In this document: one piece after another, positions 8,553 to 16,180 of the stretch
Layout of the letters: each line of letters begins with the position of its first letter
Position numbering within the stretch: the stretch's first letter is position 1
Assembly (NCBI RefSeq): GCF_014696625.1
Contig: NZ_JACJQL010000038.1
Span: forward strand, 1-64,000
Direction: 5' to 3'
Length of the DNA: 64,000 nucleotides
Origin: Nostoc parmelioides FACHB-3921
GTDB taxonomy: Bacteria; Cyanobacteriota; Cyanobacteriia; Cyanobacteriales; Nostocaceae
The notes under the pieces: model-generated
Database searches by the model: none
The model's input: only the letters and a program-made list of their open reading frames with translations
Told to the model about the DNA's origin: nothing
Translations under genes and position numbers: made by a program

Positions 8553-9596
8553 TTACCCTATTAATTCATCAATATTTATAGATGACCTGGAATTAGCTAG
8601 CAAGAACTCTTTGGGATTGATGCCAAACTTTTTTCTAAAAGCACTAGCAAAGTAGCTGCGACTAGCAAAACCAACGCTACGAGCCGCTTTAGAAATACTT
8701 GTTTCTCCTGTGACTAACAGTTTCCTAGCTTGTTCTAATCTATGATGATGTAAATAGCTAAATACCGTTGTCCCAAATACTAAACGGAATCCACGTTTGA
8801 GGGTGCAATCATTCAATCCTACTTGTCTAGATAAGTCCATTAAAGAAGGAGGATTATCTAAATTACGTAATAAAACTTCTTTGGCATAGTGAATCCGTTC
8901 CACATCATCAGGCTTGAGAGAAAAGGTGTCATGTTTACCTTGACGTGCTGCTACATCTTCCTCCACCAGCAACACCAAGAGTTCTAAAACTTTACTTTCT
9001 AAATACATCCTTTTCATCATTCCCTGATAGGGACAATTTAAAATTTGTTGTAATGCTACTTCCATTGCTGGTGTATTAGTACCAGCACGAGAGTAATATT
9101 CTTGATGGGATTGTCTAACTAAATGAGCTAATTCCTGTGGTAGCTGATTTTTTTGTTTACCCATAAACAGGTAAAATATTTCCGGTTCTATGTGGACATT
9201 GATCTCAATGATTTTTCCTGATGTCAATGATTTAACTCTGTCTTTTGGTGCTAGTCCACTTCCGAATAATATGTTTTGTCCATTACTAGCAAAACAATTT
9301 TGCTCTTGATAATATGCTGCTAAATAAAAACTGTATTCTAAAGGATGTTGTCGCTCAGGGTTTTTGATAACTAAATCTTCATGTAATTCATGTTCTGAAA
9401 TTGCTAAGTGTAACCCATTCCGTAATTCTATTTCTCCCCAAAATCCTGTACCTAAATTCTGTGGGAATGGACAAAAAGTATCAAAGATATTCCAGGATTT
9501 TCCTAACATCGGGGAGAGCATCTGTACACTTGCTTCTGTTTCCGGTATCTCTACAAATAATTCCCAAAATTCTTTTTGTGAAATGGTAATTGTCAT
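8553..9596 (-). CDS. AraC/PchR-type transcriptional regulator (module 1)
   Basis: AraC-family regulator, 347 aa from ATG 9596. The open frame continues to a TTG at 9608, but MTITISQ matches the start of paralogues at 41666 and 36380. The N-terminal two thirds is the ligand-sensing region of PchR-like proteins (family knowledge: binds ferric siderophore). The C-terminal 100 residues hold two helix-turn-helix units: LMDLSRQVGLNDCTLKRGFR and ISKAARSVGFASRSYFASAFRKKFG, followed by INPKEFL. It lies upstream of the module-1 receptor on the same strand with operator A between them, so it is the likely activator of that receptor. It is divergent from the ABC exporter at 9921. Confidence 0.88.
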   Translation of the reverse strand: MTITISQKEFWELFVEIPETEASVQMLSPMLGKSWNIFDTFCPFPQNLGTGFWGEIELRNGLHLAISEHELHEDLVIKNPERQHPLEYSFYLAAYYQEQNCFASNGQNILFGSGLAPKDRVKSLTSGKIIEINVHIEPEIFYLFMGKQKNQLPQELAHLVRQSHQEYYSRAGTNTPAMEVALQQILNCPYQGMMKRMYLESKVLELLVLLVEEDVAARQGKHDTFSLKPDDVERIHYAKEVLLRNLDNPPSLMDLSRQVGLNDCTLKRGFRLVFGTTVFSYLHHHRLEQARKLLVTGETSISKAARSVGFASRSYFASAFRKKFGINPKEFLLANSRSSINIDELIG

Positions 9597-9760
9597 AACT
9601 ATGAGCAAGATATGTCAGTCAGTTTTCAATACAAAGCTGGTATAAGCAGCATTTGTGAGCAAACACAGCAAATAACAGCTTATTGAAATTAATTAGCACT
9701 AGATTAATTAGAATAGCTCCTCATTATAACGATTTTTAGTTACTGATTATACAAATTATT

Positions 9761-9775
9761 TGCATAATATTCTCA
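9761..9775. promoter_or_regulatory. Fur-like box
   Basis: TGCATAATATTCTCA fits a 7-1-7 arrangement with one good half-site (ATTCTCA). It lies between the divergent regulator and exporter genes. Confidence 0.35.
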
Positions 9776-9842
9776 ATTAGTGGAGGGAAATATTTAAAAT
9801 GCAATAAATAGGCATAATTCGCCGTAGAATACGAAAATTAGC

Positions 9843-9857
9843 TGAGAAATATTCTCT
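9843..9857. promoter_or_regulatory. Fur-like box before the ABC exporter
   Basis: TGAGAAATATTCTCT contains the perfect palindrome GAGAA-ATA-TTCTC and matches the TGAGAAT-N-ATTCTCA form of a 7-1-7 Fur box. It is 63 bp upstream of the exporter start. Confidence 0.45.
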
Positions 9858-9920
9858 ACTGACCTCTGACAGCTTCTGAAATTAGCCTCCAAAATATGGC
9901 TTGTCTATAGCTAAAGCTTT

Positions 9921-11702
9921 ATGAAAATCGGACTACAGCAATATTGGAACTTACTTGTAGACTATCTCAAGCCGCAAAAGGGTAGAGTAGTTAAGTTTGC
10001 GATCGCACTTCTTTTCAGCATCGGCTTACAAATTCTCAACCCCCAAATTTTACGTTATTTCATTGATACGGCGGTGAGTGGGGGCGATCGCCAAAAATTG
10101 TTCCTAGCGGCGTTGTTGTTTATTGGCGTAGCCTTAATCACCCAAGCAATGTCAATTACCGCCACATTCTACGGTGAAAACGTCGCCTGGACAGCTACTA
10201 ATAATTTGCGTGCAGATTTAGTAGAGCATTGTTTAACACTAGATTTATCCTTCCACAAATACCGTACACCAGGCGAATTAGTGGAACGCATAGACGGCGA
10301 TGTGCAGAATTTATCAGAATTTTTCTCAAAATTTACTATTCACATCTTGGGTAATTTGCTCATGGTTTTGGGTGTGATAGTAGTGCTGTTTATAGAAGAT
10401 TGGCGAGCCGGTTTAGCTATTTTATTGTTTGCTCTTATCGCCTTGTCTACTCTGATTAAGTTGCGTCGTATTTCAGTTTTCCATTGGGGAGGTTATCGCC
10501 AATTTAGTGCTGAGTTTTTTGGCTTCTTAGGTGAACAGTTAACAGGGATGGAAGACATTCGTGCTAATGGTGCAAAAAACTATGTCATGCACCGCTTCTA
10601 TACAATTATTCGTAACTGGCTACCCATCTTTCATAAAGCCCGCTTTGCCGATACAATTCTTTGGGTGACAACTAACGGTATATTTACGTTAGGCAGTGTC
10701 GTTGCTCTCATCGTTGGTGCTTACCTGTGGAGTCAACAGACAATTACCATCGGTACAGTTTACCTATTGTATTACTACACCAATATTCTCAGCGAACCGA
10801 TTGAACAGATTCGCAACCAATTTGAAGACCTCCAACAAGCAGATGCGAGTATTTACCGCATTACAGACTTATTGCAAGTTCAATCTCAATTGCGTACAAG
10901 CGGCGAAAAATCACTTCCCCCAGGCGCGCTTTCTATAGCTTTTGATAATGTCTCTTTTGGGTACAATGACCGGGGATCGGGGACTGGGGACTGGGGACTA
11001 GGGACTGAAGATTTAGTATTGCAAGATGTATCCTTTAATTTACCTGCGGGTCAGGTTTTGGGATTACTGGGACGCACAGGAAGCGGTAAGTCTACTTTGG
11101 CGCGATTACTTTTGAGATTGTATGACCCGCAATTGGGTTCAATTAGGTTGGGGGGTGTACCTATCGACCAAACCCCACTTCAAGAATTACCGGAGAAAGT
11201 GGGATTAGTGACTCAAGATGTGCAACTTTTTCAAACTACAGTTCGCAATAACTTAACTTTTTTCAACCCTGACATTACTAGCGATCGCATCTATGAAACA
11301 ATAGAAATGTTGGGCTTGTCAGAATGGTTGCGCTCTTTACCCAACGGCTTAGAGACAAACTTAGGCCCAGATAGTAGCGGCTTGTCAGCAGGACAGGCGC
11401 AGCTATTAGCCTTTACCCGTGTGTTTCTCAAAGACCCTGGTTTAGTAATTCTCGATGAAGCCTCTTCACGTCTTGACCCAATCACAGAAAGGCTCATTGA
11501 AAAAGCTATAGATAAATTATTGATGGGACGAACCGCCATTATTATTGCCCATCGTTTAGCCACTGTAGAAAGAGCCAATCAAATCTTAATTTTAGACAAA
11601 GGTAAAGTCAGTGAATACGGTGAACGAAAAGAATTAGCAAACAATCCTAATTCACGTTTTGCCCAATTATTAAAAGCTGGTTTAACAGATTTATTAGTTT
11701 AA
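9921..11702 (+). CDS. ABC transporter, fused permease-ATPase (exporter subunit A)
   Basis: Type IV half-transporter of 593 aa with six predicted membrane helices in the first 320 residues and a C-terminal ATPase. Visible motifs are Walker A GRTGSGKST (about 384), signature SSGLSAGQAQ (LSAGQ instead of LSGGQ), Walker B LVILDEASSRLD with the catalytic Glu, and H-loop AHRLAT. The next gene encodes a matching half-transporter, so the pair probably forms a heterodimer. The linker between membrane and ATPase parts (bases 10971-11008) contains in-frame heptamer repeats translated as GSGTGDWGLGTED, an unusual insertion. Location next to siderophore uptake genes suggests siderophore or related export, but the substrate is not shown by sequence. 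Confidence 0.85.
   Translation: MKIGLQQYWNLLVDYLKPQKGRVVKFAIALLFSIGLQILNPQILRYFIDTAVSGGDRQKLFLAALLFIGVALITQAMSITATFYGENVAWTATNNLRADLVEHCLTLDLSFHKYRTPGELVERIDGDVQNLSEFFSKFTIHILGNLLMVLGVIVVLFIEDWRAGLAILLFALIALSTLIKLRRISVFHWGGYRQFSAEFFGFLGEQLTGMEDIRANGAKNYVMHRFYTIIRNWLPIFHKARFADTILWVTTNGIFTLGSVVALIVGAYLWSQQTITIGTVYLLYYYTNILSEPIEQIRNQFEDLQQADASIYRITDLLQVQSQLRTSGEKSLPPGALSIAFDNVSFGYNDRGSGTGDWGLGTEDLVLQDVSFNLPAGQVLGLLGRTGSGKSTLARLLLRLYDPQLGSIRLGGVPIDQTPLQELPEKVGLVTQDVQLFQTTVRNNLTFFNPDITSDRIYETIEMLGLSEWLRSLPNGLETNLGPDSSGLSAGQAQLLAFTRVFLKDPGLVILDEASSRLDPITERLIEKAIDKLLMGRTAIIIAHRLATVERANQILILDKGKVSEYGERKELANNPNSRFAQLLKAGLTDLLV
10971..11008. repeat. Heptamer tandem repeat (STRR) inside an ABC transporter gene
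   Basis: Successive GGGGACT/GGGGATC-type heptads occur inside the coding region and keep the frame. They encode a Gly/Thr/Asp-rich stretch in the linker before the ATPase domain. Confidence 0.6.
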
Positions 11703-11831
11703 ATAAGGGACTGGGGACTGGGTACTGGGTATTAAAAGTAGACTCCTCTTCTTATTCCTGAGTCATCACCCATACTTTTTGATCTTTCTCAATCTCCGAT
11801 CCCCAATCCCCAATCCCCAATCCCTAATATT
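11703..11831. repeat. Inverted heptamer repeats between the two exporter genes
   Basis: GGGACTG heptads follow the first stop codon (about 11706-11731), and CCCCAAT heptads precede the second start (about 11800-11825). The two arrays are complementary and can form an imperfect long hairpin that may modulate read-through between the two exporter subunits. Confidence 0.55.
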
Positions 11832-13664
11832 ATGATTTCATCAAGCAAAAAACTTGCTGGTTGGCAATTATTATGGCAATTGATTTGCTATAAACCAAAA
11901 CTCTACTTAATTGATACTTGCTTCTGGATTTTTATTATGGGCTTACCTGCTCTACCTGGATTAATTATTCGAGAATTTTTTAATAGTCTCACAGGTAAAG
12001 CTCAATTTGGTTTATCACCTTGGGCATTTATTGCAGGTTTTGTTGCTTTAAATTTAGGGCATATTTTGGTGATATTTATAGGACGCATCACCAAAACTCA
12101 GCATCGTTTCACCATGAGGTCATTACTGAGAAGAAATTTATTAGAACGTCTCTTAAATAATCCTCATGCTCAAATTAAGGTCACTCAGGATGATACTGAA
12201 AATACTGTGTCCCAAGGTGAAGTAATTAGCTACTTTCGAGATGATGCAGAACACATTGAAGATAATGTGGCATGGATATCAGAAATATTTGGAGAAGGAC
12301 TATTTGCTGTTCTTTCTTTAGTCATCTTATTAAGTGTCAATATACCTATGACACTATTTGTTTTTCTCCCCTTAGTGGGAATGGTAGTAATTATTCAAAA
12401 AGCAGAAACACGTATTAAAAAATATCGCCAAGCCAGCCGTCAAGCAACTCAAGAAGTGACCGGAATTTTAGGAGAAATCTTTAGTTCTGTACAAGCGATT
12501 AAAGTAGCTGGTGCAGAACAAGATGTCCTCACTTATTTTCGCACTTTGAATGACAAGCGGCGCGAGAGGATGGTTAAAGACAGCCTATTAAAAGCTATTC
12601 TCAATTCACTATTTCAGAACATGGTGAATTTCGGCACAGGTTTGATTTTGGTGATGGCTTCTTTTTTGATGCAAAGCGGTGGTAATCAATTAACAGTAGG
12701 TGACTTTGCTTTATTTGTTTATAACCTATCATTTGTCACAGGTTTTTTTGCCTCTGTAGGCGGCTTTATGGCTTTGTATAAACAAACAGAAGTTGCTTTT
12801 GAACGTATGGCTGCTTTAATTTCTGGTGCATCAGCAGAGACTTTGGTAGCCCCAAATCAACTTTATTTGCAAGAATTGGGTAAAAGTAGAAAAAATTTAC
12901 CTCGATTAGAACAACCGACAGAAAATGAAAGTCATCATTTACAATCATTAAAGCTATCAAATCTAACTTATATTTATCCTGGTACTCATCAAGGAATTGT
13001 AGATATTAACTTACAAATACAACGCGGTAGTTTGACTGTCATTACTGGACGCATCGGTGCAGGAAAAACTACATTGCTCAGAGTATTATTAGGACTATTA
13101 CCCAAACAAGCAGGGGAAATATATTGGAATAATCATCTAGTTGTAGACCCAGCTAATTTTTTCGTACCACCTCGCAGTGCATATACTCCCCAAATTCCTC
13201 AACTTTTCAGCTATTCCTTACGAGAAAATATCTTGTTGGGATTGTCTAAAGATGATGCTGATATTGAGACAGCATTAAAAATGGCTGTGTTTGAGCAAGA
13301 TTTAGCAGCCATGAATGAGAAGTTAGAAACCCTAGTGGGAACAAAAGGTGTGCGGCTTTCTGGTGGACAAATGCAACGTGTAGCGGCGGCGCGGATGTTT
13401 GTACGTCAGCCAGAATTACTAATATTTGATGACCTTTCTAGCGCGTTAGATGTGGAAACAGAATTAACATTATGGTCGCGGATATTTGCTAATACAACTG
13501 AACAGGGAGAAAATCCTTGGACACCAACCTGTTTAGTAGTGTCTCATCGTCGTTCTGTTTTACGACGCGCTGATCAAATTATTGTGATGAAAGCTGGTAG
13601 AGTTGTAGCTCAAGGTAAGTTTGATGAAATTTTAGCTGATGAACAAGCTGATTGGATTTTTTAG
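11832..13664 (+). CDS. ABC transporter, fused permease-ATPase (exporter subunit B, degenerate ATP site)
   Basis: Half-transporter of 610 aa: about six membrane helices to residue 325, then an ATPase domain. Motifs are Walker A GRIGAGKTT (about 405), canonical signature RLSGGQMQR (about 508), Walker B LLIFDDLSSALD and H-loop VSHRRS. The residue after Walker B is Asp where the catalytic Glu is expected, and its site would be closed by the partner's unusual LSAGQ signature. That combination is typical of heterodimeric ABC exporters with one degenerate and one active ATP site. It lies 129 bp behind subunit A in the same direction. The substrate is unknown; siderophore-related export is inferred from context. 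Confidence 0.83.
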   Translation: MISSSKKLAGWQLLWQLICYKPKLYLIDTCFWIFIMGLPALPGLIIREFFNSLTGKAQFGLSPWAFIAGFVALNLGHILVIFIGRITKTQHRFTMRSLLRRNLLERLLNNPHAQIKVTQDDTENTVSQGEVISYFRDDAEHIEDNVAWISEIFGEGLFAVLSLVILLSVNIPMTLFVFLPLVGMVVIIQKAETRIKKYRQASRQATQEVTGILGEIFSSVQAIKVAGAEQDVLTYFRTLNDKRRERMVKDSLLKAILNSLFQNMVNFGTGLILVMASFLMQSGGNQLTVGDFALFVYNLSFVTGFFASVGGFMALYKQTEVAFERMAALISGASAETLVAPNQLYLQELGKSRKNLPRLEQPTENESHHLQSLKLSNLTYIYPGTHQGIVDINLQIQRGSLTVITGRIGAGKTTLLRVLLGLLPKQAGEIYWNNHLVVDPANFFVPPRSAYTPQIPQLFSYSLRENILLGLSKDDADIETALKMAVFEQDLAAMNEKLETLVGTKGVRLSGGQMQRVAAARMFVRQPELLIFDDLSSALDVETELTLWSRIFANTTEQGENPWTPTCLVVSHRRSVLRRADQIIVMKAGRVVAQGKFDEILADEQADWIF

Positions 13665-13676
13665 CTTTTTGGCAAC

Positions 13677-14468
13677 TTAAATAAATTTTGTCAGCAAAGC
13701 ATTCAGGGCAAAGACATAAACATGAAAGCTGGCATGGGCTATCATTGCTGCTTCAAGAGAATATTGCCAAAATAGCCATCCACAAGCAATACCTACTATA
13801 CCATTCAGCAGAATGGCGTAAACGATGACCCAACCTGTAATCGGTGTAAGACTAGAGATTAGCGGCAAATGCAACAGCCCAAAAACAACTGCTGCTAAAA
13901 CGATCTCACTCTGATAGACTGCATGACTAGGCAATCCTAAGCCTTGTTTGCATAACTTCCAACCTAACCAGACTAGCAGCGACATTAACCCCCAACGCGT
14001 CAAAATTTCTTCCGTAATCCCTCCGTAAAATATCCCCGCTATAGCATCCATAATACTGGGTTGGGGCTGATTAGTAGCCCTCAATGCTTCTGGTAATACA
14101 GGTTCTAGCAATAAGCGAATCGATAGGGTTATGACTGTTGCTGCTGTACCAATACCTAGACCCCATTTCACATCATTGATCCAGGATATGGGGTTGGATG
14201 GATGAAGTACCCAATATTCAATTAAATGCGATCGCAATCCTACCACCGGAGTACAAAAGATACCAATCAAAACAGCGATCGCTAATAAAACTGCGATTTG
14301 GATTGCTTGCAATAGCAGTACAATCCATAAAGGTGGCACTTCTGCGGCTATTTCTGTTGGTAAGGTAGCTAACTGCTTTTGAATTACGGAAATCAAGGAC
14401 GGAATCAGCAGTACAATTCCCCAACTACCTAACGTAAATAAAATTGCAAACTGCTTTAAAACCAACAT
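13677..14468 (-). CDS. CPBP family intramembrane metalloprotease
   Basis: A 263-residue multi-pass membrane protein with the CPBP (CAAX protease/bacteriocin-processing) motifs: EEILTRWG (the EExxxR element, about residue 155), FGLLHLP (FxxxH, about 200) and a late AHASFHVYVF carrying the third histidine. These residues bind the catalytic metal within the membrane. The gene starts 4 bp after the stop of the HTH gene on the same strand with GGAGA as ribosome site, so the two form an operon. It converges on the ABC exporter pair with only 12 bp between stops. Its substrate is unknown. Confidence 0.85.
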   Translation of the reverse strand: MLVLKQFAILFTLGSWGIVLLIPSLISVIQKQLATLPTEIAAEVPPLWIVLLLQAIQIAVLLAIAVLIGIFCTPVVGLRSHLIEYWVLHPSNPISWINDVKWGLGIGTAATVITLSIRLLLEPVLPEALRATNQPQPSIMDAIAGIFYGGITEEILTRWGLMSLLVWLGWKLCKQGLGLPSHAVYQSEIVLAAVVFGLLHLPLISSLTPITGWVIVYAILLNGIVGIACGWLFWQYSLEAAMIAHASFHVYVFALNALLTKFI

Positions 14469-14472
14469 GAGA

Positions 14473-15069
14473 TTAATCTCCTGGAATCAAGATGCTGGAT
14501 AGCAAAAATCGTTTCCTCTGCTTTGAGGGTTTTTGGTGCAAAAACTTCACTAGTACCTGATTGAGAGATTGTGTTAACTCAGCCAGTTCCTCATCACTCA
14601 AATGCAGTGCTATCTGACGATAGCCAACTCCATCTTTGACAAGATCAATCTCATCCCGTTGTAAATATGCTTCAAACTCAGTCAACAAGCTAACGACAAA
14701 GGCTGTGAAATGGCGTTGATGATCTGCACCTGTTAAGGCGGCTAGTTCTTCTGGTAAAAGCTCAGTGTTTTGCTCTTGTAGACTGTAAAACTTTTCCACA
14801 GTACCCCGAATGGGATGTTCTGCTACAACGGTCAGGAGTTCTGCCTGTACAAGCTTTTGGAAATGACGATACAACGTTGCTTGAGGAATATCGGGTAGTA
14901 TTTCGCACAATTGCCGTGCTGAAAGATGGCGATCGCCTACAAAAGCTTGCAGAATCTTTAATCGGACAGGATGCAGAATTAGGTCTGCTTTGCTACCACT
15001 CAAATTTTTAGAGAAATAAATGTTATTGTTAATAGTAATATTATCATTATTGATAATAATGTCAAGCAA
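14473..15069 (-). CDS. Winged-helix transcriptional regulator (ArsR-like)
   Basis: The conserved part is a winged helix: SKADLILHPVRLKILQAF..., then LSARQLCEILPDIPQATLYRHFQKLVQAELL and a wing ending in VEKFYSL. The C-terminal half is helical and probably dimerises or binds ligand. The open frame begins at TTG 15069, but its first 22 codons are Asn/Ile-rich and overlap a strong palindrome at 15040-15057 that looks like operator DNA. Translation may instead start at TTG 15003, giving SGSKADL..., about 176 aa. It forms an operon with the CPBP protease gene and likely represses it and itself. Confidence 0.7.
   Translation of the reverse strand: MLDIIINNDNITINNNIYFSKNLSGSKADLILHPVRLKILQAFVGDRHLSARQLCEILPDIPQATLYRHFQKLVQAELLTVVAEHPIRGTVEKFYSLQEQNTELLPEELAALTGADHQRHFTAFVVSLLTEFEAYLQRDEIDLVKDGVGYRQIALHLSDEELAELTQSLNQVLVKFLHQKPSKQRKRFLLSSILIPGD
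15040..15057. promoter_or_regulatory. Palindromic operator at the HTH gene 5' end
   Basis: ATTATCATTATTGATAAT is a perfect palindrome of 7-bp arms around TTAT. A TTGACA-like hexamer lies just upstream in the direction of transcription. It is a candidate autoregulatory site and resembles Fur/Zur-type boxes as well. Confidence 0.45.
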
Positions 15070-15123
15070 TTGTATTAGGAGTCATATTTGACTTCTGTTG
15101 GCGTAGCCTGCGCTGGCGCATCA

Positions 15124-15176
15124 AAACTCCTTTAAGAGTTCCCTACTTACGCAAGCTATCGCAATAAGTGCGTAAG
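15124..15176 (-). terminator. Probable terminator hairpins after the module-2 SBP
   Basis: On the minus strand, downstream of the SBP stop, two hairpins follow: CTTACGCA/TGCGTAAG (15146-15153 with 15169-15176) and AACTC/GAGTT (about 15126-15140), the latter followed by TTTT. They plausibly end the regulator-receptor-SBP transcript. Confidence 0.45.
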
Positions 15177-15179
15177 ATT

Positions 15180-16151
15180 TTATACTTTATTGCTTGTCAG
15201 TAAATATTTAACTAAATCATCGAGAATAGCATTAGCTGAAAGGATGCTACCATGTACCCAATAACCAGAATCAACTTGATAAACTTTTTTATTTTTCACT
15301 ACATTTAATGTTTGCCATAGAGGTGTTTTCTGATATTCTTGAAATGCCTCTATTGCTCCTGGGTCTACAGCTATAAATAAAGCATCTGAATCAAGTAAGT
15401 CTAGACGTTCTAAACTAAGAATTATCAAATAATCATCAGGACTTTTAATCAATTGGCGTTGATGAGGCGGCATAGAAATTCCAACTGAATGAACAATACC
15501 ACCAGGAAATGAAAATTGGGAACTAAATTCAGGAACTTTCATCCCGCCGTGAATACGGCTAACAGTAACTTCTAGTTTCCCAAATTTATTTTCTAATTGC
15601 TCTCTAATAGTTTGAAATCGCTGTTCGTATTGAGTGAGCAATTCTTCAACTTTTTCAATTTTATTGACCACTTTACCAATTTCTCTTAATGGTGTTTGCC
15701 AATCAGATTGAAAATGTTTTACTTGCACTGTAGGAGCTATTTTTGACAATAATGGATAATTTTCTGGCTGTATCCCATAAACACTAACAATTAAATCTGG
15801 ATTTAATTGCAATACTTTTTCTAGATTAATTTCTCCGGTTTTTCCTATATAGCTTATCCCTGCTATTTTCTCTTTGAGAAGATTAGCTTTGCTGTCAAAG
15901 AAGACATGATTTGCTGTCCCTATGGGTTTTAAATCTAATGCCACTAAAGCTTCTAATGCTATTTGGTCAACAACAATAATGCGTTGCGGGTTGAGGGGAA
16001 CACAAGTTTCTCCTAATTCATGCTTAATTAATCGACATTCTGATGCTGGTGATTTTTTATCTACTAAGTTCGGGTGTGAATGGCGATAACAAGCAGTAAC
16101 TATCACCAAAGTTATGATGAGTAATAAGTAATGCAATTTACGCCAATTCAC
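15180..16151 (-). CDS. Iron-siderophore ABC transporter substrate-binding lipoprotein (module 2)
   Basis: FecB/FhuD-class periplasmic binding protein of 323 aa from GTG 16151. Signal: basic start, hydrophobic stretch, lipobox VTAC with Cys at about residue 21. The conserved ECRLIKHELGETCVPLNPQRI.VVD motif follows, the middle region has NPDLIVSVYG, and the C-terminus shows PLWQTLNVV..KKVYQVDSGYW. It is closest in motif pattern to the module-4 SBP at 27944 (both have PLWQTLNVV and VDSGYW). The gene lies 29 bp after the receptor stop. It probably feeds the single importer at 33463-36363 (inference). Confidence 0.88.
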   Translation of the reverse strand: MNWRKLHYLLLIITLVIVTACYRHSHPNLVDKKSPASECRLIKHELGETCVPLNPQRIIVVDQIALEALVALDLKPIGTANHVFFDSKANLLKEKIAGISYIGKTGEINLEKVLQLNPDLIVSVYGIQPENYPLLSKIAPTVQVKHFQSDWQTPLREIGKVVNKIEKVEELLTQYEQRFQTIREQLENKFGKLEVTVSRIHGGMKVPEFSSQFSFPGGIVHSVGISMPPHQRQLIKSPDDYLIILSLERLDLLDSDALFIAVDPGAIEAFQEYQKTPLWQTLNVVKNKKVYQVDSGYWVHGSILSANAILDDLVKYLLTSNKV

Positions 16152-16180
16152 ATTATTTTCCCTCTAAACAAATTGAGCAG

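Larger units (their letters stand above)
9597..9920. other. Divergent promoter region between module-1 regulator and ABC exporter
   Basis: This 324-bp AT-rich stretch has no plausible gene. It holds two Fur-like 7-1-7 boxes (listed separately) and a direct repeat of ATTAATTAG near 9688-9712. Promoters for both neighbours should lie here; exact -10 and -35 elements were not resolved. Confidence 0.45.

Noticed and set aside
9364..9645. Plus-strand 93-aa open frame over the module-1 regulator
   Set aside because: Antisense to a clearly conserved AraC gene and without recognisable features.
11703..11831. CRISPR or satellite array between the ABC genes
   Set aside because: The units are 7-bp degenerate heptads in opposite orientation, typical of Nostocales short tandem repeats.
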